Part shown: piece after piece, positions 1-7,372 of the stretch
How positions within the stretch are numbered: position 1 is the first letter of the stretch
Layout: every line of letters starts with the position of its first letter
NCBI RefSeq assembly: GCF_937958975.1
Contig: NZ_CALGRE010000048.1
Span: 1 to 23,267 of the forward strand
Source of the DNA: an uncultured Eubacterium sp.
Lineage (GTDB): Bacteria > Bacillota > Clostridia > Lachnospirales > Lachnospiraceae
DNA: 23,267 nt
Reading direction: 5' to 3'
Program-made: the position numbers and the translations under genes
Notes under the pieces: model-generated
Told to the model about the DNA's origin: nothing
Seen by the model: only the letters and a program-made list of their open reading frames with translations
Databases searched by the model: none

Positions 1-22
1 CTGACGTGTGCTCTTCCGATCT
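1..22. other. Illumina adapter remnant (left end)
   Basis: The first 22 bases match the 3' end of the Illumina TruSeq read-2 adapter (ending GCTCTTCCGATCT) with one mismatch at base 2. This is library sequence, not genome. Its last two bases supply part of an apparent TAG stop for the gene that follows on the minus strand, so that stop is artificial. Confidence 0.95.
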
Positions 23-650
23 AGTCAAGTGCCTTAGAATGTGAGCTAAAGAAAATATCAATTCGATTTCCTTTAATAGCTCCTCCTCTATCTTCAACTG
101 TATATGTGTGACCATTAATTACCAGCTTAGAACCAAAAGAAAACTGTGATGTATCAGCTGCAATCGTTCTTCCTGCTGTCGCCACTGTACCTGAAGCAGT
201 AATTCCTGTTTCCTTACCACAACATCTTGAACAGCTGCAATATCCTGTTATCTTAAAAGTTCCGACCTTTTTATAAGATTTTTTTCTCTTTTTATTTTTT
301 TTCTTTTTTTTCTTATTCGTTTTTTTCTTTGTACTCTTTTTACTTTTTTTCTTTGTTATTTTTACTGATTCATTCGTCTCAATAATTAATGACTGATTCT
401 GTGTTTCATTTTCAACCTGAATCGGCAAAGCATCTGTGGTATTTGTGTTTAGGACATTTGTCGCCAGTTTATTTGTCTGATGAACAGATTTTATTATAGT
501 GTCTACATTTACTGACTGTAAAGCTTTTATCTTATCTTCTGTAAGCTTCTTCTCACTGCCATTACCAACTCCAAAACCCCCGCCTGCAACTGCAATAGCA
601 AGTGCTGCAACTAGTAATACAACGCCAGTAACGAGTTTTGTCTTCTTCAT
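23..650 (-). CDS. Secreted 3D-domain cell-wall protein, C-terminus cut by contig end
   Basis: An N-terminal hydrophobic segment (about residues 5-26) acts as signal peptide or anchor. It is followed by a spacer, then a very basic Lys/Ser linker (about residues 97-128, almost all K, S, T, N, R), then a C-terminal 3D domain. The 3D domain shows GYCSCSRCCGK, GITASGT and the three aspartates that name the family (AADTS, VEDRGG, NRIDIFF). This is the double-psi barrel of YocH/MltA-like peptidoglycan-active proteins; cell-wall lytic or remodelling activity outside the membrane is inferred. The start is ATG at 650, with AAGGAG 7 nt upstream. A longer reading from 722 begins inside the -35 element and is rejected. 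The reading ends at ...HSKALD, where the adapter begins; family members usually go on roughly ten more residues (FGRR-type ending). Confidence 0.85.
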
Positions 651-693
651 AAATACACTCCTTTTCTTCGCACTTGTTCTGTGCGATAGGAGT

Positions 694-722
694 AATATAA
701 CGCATTTGTTACACTTTGTCAA
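694..722 (-). promoter_or_regulatory. Sigma-A promoter of the 3D-domain gene
   Basis: On the minus strand a perfect TTGACA (722-717) and TATATT (699-694) are separated by exactly 17 nt. The expected start is near 687, giving a short leader to the ATG at 650. This is the best-formed housekeeping promoter in the window. Confidence 0.85.
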
Positions 723-728
723 GTAAAT

Positions 729-745
729 ATTACAAAATTGTTACA
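729..745 (-). promoter_or_regulatory. WalR (YycF)-type direct-repeat box
   Basis: On the minus strand the sequence is TGTAAC-AATTT-TGTAAT, an exact fit to the WalR consensus TGTWAH-N5-TGTWAH. It lies 6 nt upstream of the -35 element. In Bacillus subtilis the WalKR regulon includes yocH, which also encodes a 3D-domain cell-wall protein. Regulation here is inferred by motif and by that parallel. Confidence 0.6.
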
Positions 746-795
746 TTTGTATTTACTTTTGAAATTTTTAGTTCATTTCATTGCAATAAAAACGT

Positions 796-1104
796 TTAAA
801 ACAGCTCATTCAAAACTCTTTCGATAACATACTCATGACCACATATTACAATTGTTTCATCATTTACAATCAAAAAACTTGTCTTTCTCAGACTATAACC
901 TACACCAAGCTCTATTCCACCAAAAGTCTCTGCTTTTCTTATTACCCTGTCAATTGCCTTCTGTTCCATATATACCACAGACATATTATTTTCTTTTTGA
1001 AATGTAATCATTGGATATCCCGCCTGATAACCTGCTACAACAAGATTCTCCAATCCGTATTTTTTCTCCCAATACGTTAATTTCTCATCACTAATTTCAT
1101 TCAT
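796..1104 (-). CDS. Small protein of unknown function, 102 aa
   Basis: I do not recognise this family. It is a soluble, mildly acidic protein of 102 residues with mixed charge, no membrane segment, no signal peptide and a single cysteine (ICGHEY, near residue 89). Its N-terminal third includes WEKKYGLENLVVAGYQ. The start at 1104 has a modest GAGGT about 10 nt upstream. It lies 61 nt downstream of the glutamine-kinase-like fusion, on the same strand and just after a weak hairpin. It may therefore be expressed by read-through from that operon; no clear promoter of its own is visible. Coding is supported by the full-length open frame and a plausible ribosome-binding site. Confidence 0.6.
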   Translation of the reverse strand: MNEISDEKLTYWEKKYGLENLVVAGYQAGYPMITFQKENNMSVVYMEQKAIDRVIRKAETFGGIELGVGYSLRKTSFLIVNDETIVICGHEYVIERVLNELF

Positions 1105-1128
1105 ATCTTCTTCTACCTCTAAATGGTC

Positions 1129-1158
1129 AAAAGCAGCAATTTAATGCAAAATTGCTGC
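1129..1158 (-). terminator. Hairpin terminator after the kinase-amidotransferase gene (weak)
   Basis: A perfect 10-bp stem (1133-1142 with 1149-1158, arm GCAGCAATTT) closes a 6-nt loop, 7 nt after the stop codon. On the minus strand it is followed by only four T, so read-through into the 102-aa gene is likely. On the plus strand it is followed by CCCTTTTATT. Confidence 0.6.
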
Positions 1159-1165
1159 CCTTTTA

Positions 1166-4100
1166 TTATTTAATGTGCTTCTGTATAAAATCTACAACCA
1201 ACTTTCTCGTTTCTTCTAAAGCATTTGCCGTAGCAAATTTTCGTTCCGGATGCCATTGAAGTGCCAAAACTTTCATTTCGTCCGACCCAAATGCTTCTAT
1301 TGTATTGTTTTCTAAATCAATTGCTAACGGCTTAAAGCATGAAGCCAAACCCTCTACAGGAATGATATCCCTATGGAAATTATTGACCCAGATTTCCCTG
1401 TTTTCTTCACACAAATATACTTTATGGTCTACACCTCTTGGTCTGTCCACCGGAAGCTCCGGATGATAACATAATTTTCCTCCAAATAAAACATTCATAT
1501 ACTGCATGCCACGACATGTAGCTATAATAGGTATTCCCTCCACAAGACAATGTTTTATTAATTTCTCTTCCATAGCATCTCTGTGCGGTTGCAGCTCCTC
1601 AGTATGTTCTCTATCGTAAAACTTTACCGGCAATGCTCCTCCTCCTGCAACAATCAGCAAATCGCACTGTCTTTCAAATAATTTTCCTACATTTTTTACA
1701 TGATTGGATGCCGGTTGAGGAATGAATCCAAGAAGTTCATAAAATCTAATATAAGCAGCCTCCAAAACATCTGTAGGGTCACCATACTGATTAATGCCTT
1801 CCCTCTGAGTGATTAAGGCTCTTAAATCCTCACACTGAACGCCTTCCTTGATAATACCATTAGCACAATCGAGTTCCATATAATTGAGCGAAGACGCATA
1901 ATTATATATTTTCTCTCCACATCCTATTGCTGCCGGTATTTCAAACTCTGCACAGCGGATTGCCATATGAGATGCCATCCCGCCATATTTAGTAATAAAT
2001 CCCTTAATTCCTTTTGTAAAAATCCATTCATAACCCGGGTCTGCTTTTGGAATCATAACAATTTTATCCATCAGGTCCTCATCTGTTTCATTTTCTAAAT
2101 TAACTACTTCACCCTCTACTTTTTTGGAAGTAATAAAATTAGGCCTCGCTTTATTGACAGGAATCACAGAAATACCTGTTTCGTCCAAAATAACGTCCGG
2201 CAAAATTACATTAGAATATTCTTTATAATGCTCCTTATTTTGATGTATCACATTTTTAAAAAAGCATTCAATCTCTTTCACTCCCAGTCTTCTACAATCT
2301 TCCAGGTCTTCTACAGAAATCCATGATAGATTTTTTCTATCAATATTTAATATTTTTCCAAGTTCCTGTATCAAATCCAATGCGAGACTTAATGATTTTG
2401 TAAATTCAAATTTAAAATATTCTCTGCTCTCTATTGCTACTGTTAAAAATTTTATAAAGTCTTGAGAATTAATTTCAAATCCAATAGATTTTAATGCCTC
2501 CGATAATGTTTTTTCATCTAAATAATATGTACTTTCTTTCTCTTTTTGTGGTTTATATGTTCCTGTTACCGGCCTAAAAACCATCTGATTATAACTATCT
2601 GTCCTGATATCATAAGTTCCACTGCGCAAATGACCATATTTCTTATTGAAAGCTTCTCTTGTTATTTTACCGGCAGAGTATTTTTGATAATCCTGCTCAA
2701 AATCGGAAGATACTGTGGCAATATTTTTCATAAACTCGTTCATTTCTTCCTTCGTAAACCATCCGGATGCCACGAGAGAACTACAGAAACTCCTTGCGAT
2801 AAATGCCATTCTGGCCTGTCTCGTAAACTGCGGTGTTCCATATTTTCTTATATCTTCCAATAATTCAATAATTCCCTTTATTAAGTCCTGTGCATTTCTA
2901 CAATTTTCATATTTTCTCTTTATTTTATCTCTGGCGTTTTCTAATCGCCTAATATCAGAAGTGTCCTTTAAAGAAATCTTATTATATTCTAATACATTGT
3001 TTAATGTTAACTCCTTTAGTGCCTCTACGATTTCTTTTCTTTCACTGCTGGAAAAACCATACTCCAGAAGTTCTGTAGTTCTAAGCCATGTATTAAAATC
3101 ATAACTGGAATATACAATTTCAAATTCTATCTTATCATGAGCTGTAATATCTTTTTTTAACTTATTAGAATAAAATTGAACAAGCTTATCTGCCAATTCT
3201 TCGCTGATTTTTGCAGGAATCAGAGAATAAAAAGAATATTCCAGACTGATATAAGGTTTTACACCAATTTTATACATCAGTTCATCATCTAGCCGCCTAT
3301 AACCCATAGGAACCAATCCCTCGTTCCATGCTTTCGATGTAATAATAAAACGATATAAAGAATAGTCTAAGGTTCTCGGACTCGTTCCAATAATCTCAGA
3401 AGGGTTCCAAAATGCCATATCCGAAAACATCATATTCTTTCCTGTAATGATACTTTTTATAAATCGATAATCATTTTTCAGATTATTAATTTTTTCAAAA
3501 AATGCCTTAAAACTTAGAGCTGCCTGTTTGTTTTTTGAAAAATTTGCTACTAAAGGTCTCACCTGAAAGATAATAATTTCGTTATTTTTATTGATTGCAA
3601 ACTCAATATCCAAAGGAATTTTCAATAATTCCTCGATTTCATTTACGGCATACAATAAATTTTGCCACGCCTCATCCAGTTCTGCCAACTCTGTATTTCT
3701 TGCAACCCATAATGTTTTTCCTCCAATTCCACTTGTAACGGAATCTGTCGAGCCACTGTCATCATAATTAATCAGATAATAAGGTCTTTGCCCCTGAATA
3801 TCATAAGTAAAAAGAACACCACTGTAGACAACATCCACTGCCTGATGCTGTATTAATACCTGTTGATTAGATACATCTTCAATATCCGATGTATATGAGG
3901 CAATAACCTCATCTATTGCATTAATCACAGTGGTAACATTCGAAGAATCTACATTCAGGACACTTGTATAATGACCTGCGTTTGATTTTTTAAAACAATC
4001 TTCATTGGTGGAGGAACTTCTAACTACAATCTTTTCCCCCTGAAATTGTTTTCCAATCTGTAAGGCCATCTCTCTTTTATTTCTCATATAATCTTTCACA

Positions 4101-4222
4101 ATAACAATTAACATTTTTTCTATAAATGCCTTCGAAATCAGACGCTCTAAGGCTTTCAATGTATTTGCCTTTGTGGATATTATTTCATTTTTTATATTTT
4201 TATTTTTCTTATTACTCATCAA
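1166..4222 (-). CDS. L-glutamine kinase-like PEP-synthase-family enzyme fused to class I glutamine amidotransferase/C26 hydrolase
   Basis: A 1018-residue protein with four parts. (a) Residues ~15-224 are a PPDK/PEP-synthase ATP-grasp domain (VVRSSSTNED at 66-75, INYDDSGSTDSVTSG at 151-165, IIIFQVRPL at 216-224). (b) Residues ~265-550 are a middle region with FWNPSEIIGTSPR (271-283) and YGHLRSGTYDIR (529-540). (c) Residues ~690-800 are the swivelling phosphohistidine domain, with DPGYEWIF (728-735) and TKYGGMASHMAIR, catalytic His752. (d) Residues ~812-1018 are a class I GATase/peptidase C26 domain with nucleophile Cys903 (TCRGMQ), His991 and Glu993 (QWHPE). From memory, parts b and c resemble Campylobacter Cj1418, which phosphorylates the amide of L-glutamine using ATP; part d resembles Cj1417, which removes the glutamyl group. 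Function is inferred. Start: TTG 4222 lies 9 nt from AAAGGA, while ATG 4219 lies 12 nt from it; either is possible. It starts 5 nt after the LCP stop, so the two are co-transcribed. Confidence 0.85.
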   Translation of the reverse strand: MMSNKKNKNIKNEIISTKANTLKALERLISKAFIEKMLIVIVKDYMRNKREMALQIGKQFQGEKIVVRSSSTNEDCFKKSNAGHYTSVLNVDSSNVTTVINAIDEVIASYTSDIEDVSNQQVLIQHQAVDVVYSGVLFTYDIQGQRPYYLINYDDSGSTDSVTSGIGGKTLWVARNTELAELDEAWQNLLYAVNEIEELLKIPLDIEFAINKNNEIIIFQVRPLVANFSKNKQAALSFKAFFEKINNLKNDYRFIKSIITGKNMMFSDMAFWNPSEIIGTSPRTLDYSLYRFIITSKAWNEGLVPMGYRRLDDELMYKIGVKPYISLEYSFYSLIPAKISEELADKLVQFYSNKLKKDITAHDKIEFEIVYSSYDFNTWLRTTELLEYGFSSSERKEIVEALKELTLNNVLEYNKISLKDTSDIRRLENARDKIKRKYENCRNAQDLIKGIIELLEDIRKYGTPQFTRQARMAFIARSFCSSLVASGWFTKEEMNEFMKNIATVSSDFEQDYQKYSAGKITREAFNKKYGHLRSGTYDIRTDSYNQMVFRPVTGTYKPQKEKESTYYLDEKTLSEALKSIGFEINSQDFIKFLTVAIESREYFKFEFTKSLSLALDLIQELGKILNIDRKNLSWISVEDLEDCRRLGVKEIECFFKNVIHQNKEHYKEYSNVILPDVILDETGISVIPVNKARPNFITSKKVEGEVVNLENETDEDLMDKIVMIPKADPGYEWIFTKGIKGFITKYGGMASHMAIRCAEFEIPAAIGCGEKIYNYASSLNYMELDCANGIIKEGVQCEDLRALITQREGINQYGDPTDVLEAAYIRFYELLGFIPQPASNHVKNVGKLFERQCDLLIVAGGGALPVKFYDREHTEELQPHRDAMEEKLIKHCLVEGIPIIATCRGMQYMNVLFGGKLCYHPELPVDRPRGVDHKVYLCEENREIWVNNFHRDIIPVEGLASCFKPLAIDLENNTIEAFGSDEMKVLALQWHPERKFATANALEETRKLVVDFIQKHIK

Positions 4223-4227
4223 TGACT

Positions 4228-5790
4228 CTATTCCTTTGCACTTTCCGGTTCTTGAATCTCTTTATTTTCTTTATTGGCATTTAACAATCCTTTTGCCACA
4301 TTAATTGTGCTCTCATCAGGAATCATTACATAAGCTCTCTGACTTGGTGCACTGTATGTGTAATCAGAGGTTCCCTGACCGCTTACACTGTAAGTAATAA
4401 TATCCCACTTTGGCGAACGGTTTAATTGAAATCTAACTAAAGACTGTATGCTCTCTTTTGCCATATTTGTTTGAAAACTTTCGCTGATATTATTTAGTAT
4501 CTCATCATAATTTTCAAGCAACGCCTGTGACTGGCATTTCTTAATAACCGCTTCAATTACTTTCATCTGGTCTTTTCCTCGTTGCCTGTCACCCTCTGCA
4601 AAAGCATGTCTTTCTCTCGCAAACCATAACGCCTCGATACCGCTCAAATTTTCATTAAGCCCCTCAGAATAACTATAACCATGTGTTGAAAAAGAATAAT
4701 CGGAATCGACATCAATTCCTCCTAAAGCATCTATTATATTTACAAAACCTGTAAAATTAAGTCTCACATAATAGTCAAACTTCATATCGTAGAGCATTTC
4801 AAGAGTTGCCATAGAAACATCAATACCATAATTTCCTGCATGTGTAAGCTTGTCCCGTACTCCATTTGAAATAGAAAGCGGTACATAGTAATCTCTTGGT
4901 GTAGAAATCAAAATAATCTTTCCTGTCAATGGATTAACAGACATTATAATGTTTACATCGCTTCGGCTTTTTGTAGTCACATCTCCTTCCGTATCTATTC
5001 CACTGATATAAACATTAAAACACCTTTTTGTTACATTTCCCTCGTCGTTCATTGCTGCTAATGCCTTTTTTACGGTAATGGTATAAATACATTTAATTTT
5101 ATCTGTAAACTCTGCATACTTACCATCTTTCTTACCGTCATCCGTATCATCTCCCGCAGACTCTACCGTATCTATTAACGCCTGATTCAAAATCACCGCA
5201 TCTACTTTCTTATCTAATAATTTTTGTGCCATCAGTACAGGGTCTTTTATTTGCTCTGTATGAATCACCGACGATAATTCTGTTTCAATTGCATTGATAA
5301 CCGTCTCTGTATCTTCAAGAGAAAATTGCGTATTATAACCAAACTGAAATGCAGCCGCATCTTTTAAATTTGCAGCTTTATTCTCCTTTAAAACATAAAC
5401 CCCATACTCATCTGTGGCTAATTGAGAATTTTCAACGATTTTATCAATCGTATCATCTGCCTTATTCAACATATTTTTTATCTGTGAATTATATACGATA
5501 CCTAAAACACTCACAGTTACCATTGCAAGAATTAAAACTGCTGACATTATAATCGATACAATTGTACTTTTCCTGCCTTTTCTTATCACAAATGGAACAA
5601 TCGTAATAACCACGAATAAAATTTCACCAAAAATAATATATTTTATAGGCAGATAATCAAGTAACAGATATTTTTTATAGGAAATGATGTCATAAAAAAC
5701 AATCTCCATAAATATTAACGCTGCAATCACAAGTATATTTAATACAAGTGCTGCTGTTTTTAATTTTTTATTGAACAATTCCTTTTCCAT
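4228..5790 (-). CDS. LCP-family (LytR-CpsA-Psr) cell-wall glycopolymer ligase
   Basis: A 520-residue membrane protein. Three transmembrane helices (about 12-34, 48-69 and 75-99) are followed by an extracytoplasmic accessory region (~100-240) of unknown role, then the LCP catalytic domain (~259-420) and a short tail. Visible family residues are STPRD (Arg299), the ARERHAF run (391-397) and GDRQR (400-404). These bind the polyprenyl pyrophosphate and metal. LCP enzymes move glycopolymers such as teichoic acids or capsule from lipid carriers to peptidoglycan. The start is ATG 5790 with GGAGG 8 nt upstream (GGAGGATAAAG before the ATG). It is the first gene of a two-gene operon with the glutamine-kinase-like fusion, suggesting that the fusion's product could feed an envelope polymer. 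Three helices and an extra outer domain are more than in the simplest LCP proteins (one helix). Confidence 0.92.
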   Translation of the reverse strand: MEKELFNKKLKTAALVLNILVIAALIFMEIVFYDIISYKKYLLLDYLPIKYIIFGEILFVVITIVPFVIRKGRKSTIVSIIMSAVLILAMVTVSVLGIVYNSQIKNMLNKADDTIDKIVENSQLATDEYGVYVLKENKAANLKDAAAFQFGYNTQFSLEDTETVINAIETELSSVIHTEQIKDPVLMAQKLLDKKVDAVILNQALIDTVESAGDDTDDGKKDGKYAEFTDKIKCIYTITVKKALAAMNDEGNVTKRCFNVYISGIDTEGDVTTKSRSDVNIIMSVNPLTGKIILISTPRDYYVPLSISNGVRDKLTHAGNYGIDVSMATLEMLYDMKFDYYVRLNFTGFVNIIDALGGIDVDSDYSFSTHGYSYSEGLNENLSGIEALWFARERHAFAEGDRQRGKDQMKVIEAVIKKCQSQALLENYDEILNNISESFQTNMAKESIQSLVRFQLNRSPKWDIITYSVSGQGTSDYTYSAPSQRAYVMIPDESTINVAKGLLNANKENKEIQEPESAKE

Positions 5791-5839
5791 CTTTATCCTC
5801 CATTTTCATTTTCTCTCGTTCAAATACGCAGTCTTTTAC

Positions 5840-5868
5840 AGTATACCATTTATAACGAAAAATAAAAA
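5840..5868 (-). promoter_or_regulatory. Candidate extended -10 promoter of the LCP operon
   Basis: The minus strand has TGGTATACT, an extended -10 (TATACT at 5845-5840), with a weak -35 (TTTTTA, 5868-5863) 17 nt away. It lies 50 nt upstream of the LCP start, in the divergent region shared with dpaA. Confidence 0.5.
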
Positions 5869-5883
5869 TATATTATTTCATGC

Positions 5884-5910
5884 ACTGTTATTTTTTTTAT
5901 GCATATTTTA
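5884..5910 (+). promoter_or_regulatory. Candidate sigma-K-type promoter of dpaAB
   Basis: CATATTTTA at 5902-5910 matches the mother-cell -10 consensus CATANNNTA exactly. An AC dinucleotide at 5884-5885 lies 16 nt upstream, as expected for sigma-K. In B. subtilis the dipicolinate synthase operon is made under sigma-K. The predicted start falls close to the ribosome-binding site GGAGGTG (5917-5923), which is unusually tight, so the assignment is tentative. Confidence 0.45.
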
Positions 5911-5926
5911 CATTATGGAGGTGAAT

Positions 5927-6742
5927 ATGGACACATTTTCTATTCTGTCAGGAGATAAACGCCAGTTTTTTATTGACAAATATTTAAAAGAACATGGTTA
6001 TACCACTTCTCTGAAAACAAATATGGACTTTAAAGATAGCAAATACATTGTAGGATGCACACCATTTACAAAAAATTCTGAATATATCAACTGTGATTTT
6101 TATTCCAGTTTTCCTACAGATACTTTTATGAGTCTCATCAAACCGGGACAGACAATTTTCGGCGGAAACATTCCTGAGAAAATAATTAATAATGCTCCCA
6201 AAGATATTACATTTATTGATGTATTAAAAGATGAGAATGTTGTATGGAACAATGCTATGCTTACAGCAGAAGGATTGATTGCAAAAATAATAGAAAATAC
6301 AGATTTTTCATTAAACAATTCTAAAGTTTTAATTTTGGGTTTTGGAAAATGCGGTACAAATATTGCGGGACGTCTCAATTCATTGAATTGCCTTGTTACG
6401 ATTTATGACCATACTCCAAAGCACCTGAGCCAGGCACTGTCTTATGGATATGACATTTTAGAATTGGAGGATATTTCCTACAAGATAAATGATTTTGACA
6501 TAGTCATCAATACAGTACCACAAAACATTTTATCAGACTTTTGTATGAGTAATATCAAAGAATCCTGTGTACTTTTTGAGATTGCAGGTTCCCCATACGG
6601 TTTTGACAAAAAAATTGCTGAAAAATACAATTTATCCCTTATTACATGCCCTGGTCTGCCAGGAGCAACTGCTCCTAAAGCTGCCGGGGAATTAATTGCT
6701 AAAAGCATTATTTCATATTTAAAACAGAAAGGATTGGGATAA
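5927..6742 (+). CDS. dpaA: Dipicolinate synthase subunit A (SpoVFA-like)
   Basis: A 271-residue Rossmann-fold dehydrogenase-like subunit. With DpaB it converts the lysine-pathway intermediate (2S)-4-hydroxy-tetrahydrodipicolinate to dipicolinic acid in the mother cell, for loading into the spore core. An N-terminal dehydrogenase-like half carries the GGDARQ-like start seen as LSGDKRQ. The NAD(P)-binding motif is VLILGFGKCG (about 134-143), followed by FDIVINTVP, then the family signature PGLPGATAPKAAGE near the C-terminus. It is slightly shorter than B. subtilis SpoVFA (about 300 aa). The start at 5927 is chosen because GGAGGTG ends 3 nt before it; earlier in-frame starts would overlap that site. 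The dpaB start codon follows directly after the stop, indicating translational coupling. Confidence 0.9.
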   Translation: MDTFSILSGDKRQFFIDKYLKEHGYTTSLKTNMDFKDSKYIVGCTPFTKNSEYINCDFYSSFPTDTFMSLIKPGQTIFGGNIPEKIINNAPKDITFIDVLKDENVVWNNAMLTAEGLIAKIIENTDFSLNNSKVLILGFGKCGTNIAGRLNSLNCLVTIYDHTPKHLSQALSYGYDILELEDISYKINDFDIVINTVPQNILSDFCMSNIKESCVLFEIAGSPYGFDKKIAEKYNLSLITCPGLPGATAPKAAGELIAKSIISYLKQKGLG

Positions 6743-7348
6743 ATGGCTCATAACTTTAAGGATAAAAATATCGGTGTTGGAATAACAGGCTCCTATTGCA
6801 CTTACAAAAAAGTATTTGAGGAGCTGAAACATCTTGCTGATACAAAAGCAAATATAATTACTATCTTTTCAGATAATGCAGCGAATACGAACTCCCGTTT
6901 TGGAAAATCAAAAGATTTTCTTAAACTTGCAGAAGAAATCAGTGGAAAACCTCCAATTGTTACAATACCTGATGCTGAGCCTATCGGACCAAAATCCATG
7001 CTTGACATTATGATTATTGCTCCATGTACCGGAAATACACTTTCAAAACTGGCAAATGGTATTTCTGACACTCCTGTACTCATGGCGGCAAAAGCACATT
7101 TGAGAAATAACAGACCTCTTGTTATTTTCTTAAGCACAAACGATGCTCTTGGTATGAATCTAAAAAACATAGGAATACTTCTTAATACAAAAAACATTTA
7201 TTTTGTACCGTTTGGTCAGGATAATTATATCTCAAAACCAAATTCAATGATTGCGCATGTGGACTTAATTGAAGAGACAATAGAAAAGGCTTTAGGCGGA
7301 AGACAAATTCAGCCTGTAATCAAAAGTCCTCATGTAACGATTCTTTAA
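6743..7348 (+). CDS. dpaB: Dipicolinate synthase subunit B (SpoVFB-like flavoprotein)
   Basis: A 201-residue flavoprotein-family (UbiX/Dfp-like fold) subunit of dipicolinate synthase. Visible features are the N-terminal GVGITGSYCTYKK nucleotide-binding segment, the central MIIAPCTGNTLSKLANGI motif and PVLMAAKAHLRNNRPLVIF, all typical of SpoVFB. The length matches the family (about 200 aa). Its ATG abuts the dpaA stop, and AAAGGA for it lies inside the end of dpaA. The asparagine synthase gene follows after 24 nt, so the three genes probably form one mother-cell operon. Together with DpaA it makes dipicolinate, so the organism is, or was recently, an endospore former. Confidence 0.92.
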   Translation: MAHNFKDKNIGVGITGSYCTYKKVFEELKHLADTKANIITIFSDNAANTNSRFGKSKDFLKLAEEISGKPPIVTIPDAEPIGPKSMLDIMIIAPCTGNTLSKLANGISDTPVLMAAKAHLRNNRPLVIFLSTNDALGMNLKNIGILLNTKNIYFVPFGQDNYISKPNSMIAHVDLIEETIEKALGGRQIQPVIKSPHVTIL

Positions 7349-7372
7349 TAAATTATAATATAGGAGTTTTTT

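Noticed and set aside
499..726. Plus-strand open frame with hydrophobic residues opposite the 3D-domain gene
   Set aside because: It is antisense to a well-supported gene and its promoter, has no ribosome site, and its hydrophobicity comes from the complement of lysine codons.
1166..4222. Ordinary PEP synthase or pyruvate phosphate dikinase
   Set aside because: The C-terminal TIM-barrel PEP/pyruvate domain of those enzymes is not visible. The phosphohistidine domain is instead late in the kinase part, near residue 752, and is followed by a GATase.
5771..5926. N-terminal extension of dpaA
   Set aside because: The added residues do not resemble the family, they overlap the divergent promoter region, and the ribosome site GGAGGTG points to the ATG at 5927.
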